A program made the position numbers and the translations under genes. The notes beneath the pieces were generated by a model. The model ran no database searches, had not been told where the DNA came from, and saw nothing but the letters and a program-made list of their open reading frames with translations. From Euryarchaeota archaeon TMED117 (GTDB taxonomy: Archaea; Thermoplasmatota; Poseidoniia; Poseidoniales; Poseidoniaceae), in assembly GCA_002171315.2 (NCBI GenBank), contig NHFS02000053.1, positions 2,797 through 10,663 of the forward strand: a stretch of DNA of 7,867 nt, given 5' to 3'. Within the stretch, counting starts at the first letter, position 1; every line of letters begins with the position of its first letter. Of the stretch, positions 6,769 through 7,867 are shown piece by piece.

Positions 6769-6774
6769 ATCACC
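6769..6774 (-). promoter_or_regulatory. Shine-Dalgarno site of the desulfurase, overlapping the membrane-protein stop codon
   Basis: Minus-strand GGTGAT is complementary to AUCACC in the archaeal 16S rRNA tail and lies four bases before the ATG at 6764. It contains the TGA stop (6772-6770) of the upstream membrane-protein gene. This decides the desulfurase start among TTG 6776, ATG 6770 and ATG 6764, and points to coupled translation. Confidence 0.7.
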
Positions 6775-7690
6775 AAGCTTCTTCATCTGGAGCCACTTCT
6801 GCAATCATGACTTTACTTCGTAGGTCCTCTTCTGCAGAGACAGCAGCCTTTGTTCGAACAAGAGTTTCTGTGCCTAGCATTCTTTGAGGGAACCAAATGG
6901 TCCACATAAGCAGCGGTATACAGGCAACTGAGAGAATAAAGTAGACTGCAATAAGAATCGTCTGTTCAGACATTCTTTCAGCCACAAAGTGTGCTCCACT
7001 CCATGAACTTACTATCGCTAATCCACACCATGTAAGACAAATACCCGCCCATGCTTTGAGTGAGTGTTCTGCCATTTCAGTTTCCATTACACGCACGTCT
7101 TCATGCAAATGATTTGTTTCTACGTGGAGATCTCTGGTTTCAGTGACTGCCTTAATGAAGAAATAGAGGAAAAAGATGCACACTAATGATACAAGTAATC
7201 CTCCCATCATCTCCGATAACTCAAATTCCAACGGGAATAATTTATTTTCAACGTGGAACAAAATTTGGGACAAACCGAATCCACCCCATATCAACATCAA
7301 CGTAACGCTATGGGTTCTCATAATAGGAAACAAACGAAGCAATTGGTAGAGGAACCAACCCCAACAAACAATGGATAAAATCATCTGGAAATATGCTGTT
7401 GCTCCAGATTGTTGTAAACCCTCTAGTCCAGATAACTGGGCATCACCGCCATTGATTATTTCACTATTGAACGTTCCAAGAATAATTGCAAATACACCTG
7501 CAATTATTGTCAAGAGATGTTGTTTATTCCATTCATGCCGAATTAACTTCCATTGGAACATAATTTCTTTTCGAACAGTGGATATCATTGGGTGGAAATC
7601 AAAGAATTTTGGTTGAATCTCAATATCAGATAGTCTGAACGGTAAGGCGTTATGATCGGGGTCCAATGCCTCGTTTTCTTCACCGCCCAT
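6770..7690 (-). CDS. Six-helix integral membrane protein of unknown function
   Basis: I do not recognise the family. The 306-residue product has a cytosol-like charged N-terminus of about 55 residues (MGGEENEALD...) and six likely membrane helices at roughly 58-74, 98-120, 127-147, 161-182, 211-232 and 243-267. Between helices 4 and 5 lies a charged, probably helical loop (183-210, ETRDLHVETNHLHEDVRVME), and an acidic C-terminal tail ends APDEEAW. Both termini are predicted on the same side. No transporter or enzyme signature is visible. The open frame begins at a TTG (7696), but the ATG at 7690 is the better start. No convincing SD precedes it, in contrast to the next two genes, which suits a leaderless first gene of an operon. 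Its stop codon lies inside the SD of the desulfurase gene, so the pair is translationally linked and may share a role at the membrane. Confidence 0.82.
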   Translation of the reverse strand: MGGEENEALDPDHNALPFRLSDIEIQPKFFDFHPMISTVRKEIMFQWKLIRHEWNKQHLLTIIAGVFAIILGTFNSEIINGGDAQLSGLEGLQQSGATAYFQMILSIVCWGWFLYQLLRLFPIMRTHSVTLMLIWGGFGLSQILFHVENKLFPLEFELSEMMGGLLVSLVCIFFLYFFIKAVTETRDLHVETNHLHEDVRVMETEMAEHSLKAWAGICLTWCGLAIVSSWSGAHFVAERMSEQTILIAVYFILSVACIPLLMWTIWFPQRMLGTETLVRTKAAVSAEEDLRSKVMIAEVAPDEEAW

Positions 7691-7784
7691 GTACAACCCA
7701 AGACGTTCCCCTTTGAGTTTGTTGCGCTTCCTGTTATCCTAAGGGAGAGCGTTAAACGGTGATGGTGTTTGGGTCGGCTTGCGA
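7691..7784. promoter_or_regulatory. Divergent intergenic region between membrane-protein operon and tRNA-Ser
   Basis: These 94 bases must hold the promoter of the three-gene minus-strand operon and that of the tRNA on the plus strand. An element gttaaacg (7751-7758) lies about 27-34 bases before the tRNA 5' end and is the best TATA candidate for it, though weak. For the operon, aaactcaaag (7720-7711 on the minus strand) lies 21-30 bases before the ATG at 7690 and is also weak. Confidence 0.35.
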
Positions 7785-7789
7785 GCCGA
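7774..7789 (+). repeat. Inverted repeat joining tRNA leader to tRNA 5' end
   Basis: TCGGCT (7774-7779), a four-base loop TGCG, and AGCCGA (7784-7789) form a perfect six-pair hairpin. Its right arm includes the first five bases of tRNA-Ser. The leader half therefore copies part of the 3' acceptor strand (TCTCGGC) and could compete with it in the precursor. Confidence 0.5.
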
Positions 7790-7867
7790 GATCGCATAGC
7801 CTGGTAGTGCGCGCGACTGGAAATCGCGTGGGCCTGTCCCTCGGGAGTTCAAATCTCTCTCTCGGCG
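7785..7867 (+). tRNA. tRNA-Ser (anticodon GGA)
   Basis: All arms fold by eye. Acceptor strands GCCGAGA (7785-7791) and TCTCGGC (7860-7866) pair perfectly. The D stem is GCAT/GTGC (7794-7797, 7807-7810) with a GG-containing loop. The anticodon stem is CGCGA/TCGCG (7812-7816, 7824-7828) with loop CTGGAAA, giving anticodon GGA at 7819-7821. The variable arm is long (7829-7842), with GGG and CCC able to pair, as in class II tRNAs. The T stem is GGGAG/CTCTC with loop TTCAAAT (7848-7854). The discriminator is G73 (7867), as expected for serine. It reads UCC and UCU. There is no intron. The window stops at the discriminator, so whether CCA is encoded cannot be seen. Confidence 0.97.

Noticed and set aside
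6765..6776. Desulfurase start at TTG 6776 or ATG 6770
   Set aside because: GGTGAT sits at ideal spacing only for ATG 6764; the earlier starts would lie within or before this site.
7371..7616. Plus-strand 81-codon open frame
   Set aside because: It is antisense to the membrane-protein gene; hydrophobic stretches arise from the complementary strand.

Overview
The window reads as chromosomal DNA from an archaeon, most likely a planktonic euryarchaeon of the Poseidoniia/Thermoplasmatota type (marine group II/III). The taxon is inferred. The evidence is an archaeal-type D-aminoacyl-tRNA deacylase (DTD2/GEK1 family), a zinc-finger protein resembling the archaeal HVO_0476 family, compact gene spacing, Shine-Dalgarno (SD) sequences matching the archaeal 16S tail (GAGG, GGTGAT), and an intron-less class II tRNA-Ser. 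No phage, insertion sequence, CRISPR or plasmid feature is visible.

Layout from left to right. A gene cut by the window edge (minus strand, starts at 815) encodes a beta-propeller-like protein of unknown function. It is divergent from a two-gene plus-strand unit: D-aminoacyl-tRNA deacylase (882-1841), then FAD-dependent proline dehydrogenase (1859-2827). Converging on that unit with no intervening base is a minus-strand zinc-ribbon protein (2828-3610). It is divergent from a plus-strand class I SAM-dependent methyltransferase-like gene (3696-4412). That gene converges, again with no spacer, on a three-gene minus-strand operon. In order of transcription the operon holds a six-helix membrane protein (7690-6770), a SufS/CsdA-like cysteine desulfurase (6764-5553) and a membrane-anchored subtilase (5543-4413). 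The window ends exactly at the last base of a tRNA-Ser(GGA) gene (7785-7867).

How the genes may work together. The deacylase/dehydrogenase pair handles damaged or mischarged aminoacyl-tRNA and amino-acid catabolism. The three-gene minus-strand operon is tightly coupled: at both internal junctions the upstream stop codon lies inside the next gene's SD sequence, which implies coordinated synthesis. No established pathway joins these three proteins, so the operon is the least explained unit in the window. The gene cut by the left edge and the start sites of several genes were worked out by hand. Several starts differ from the longest open frame and are justified by SD position or by the divergent neighbour.
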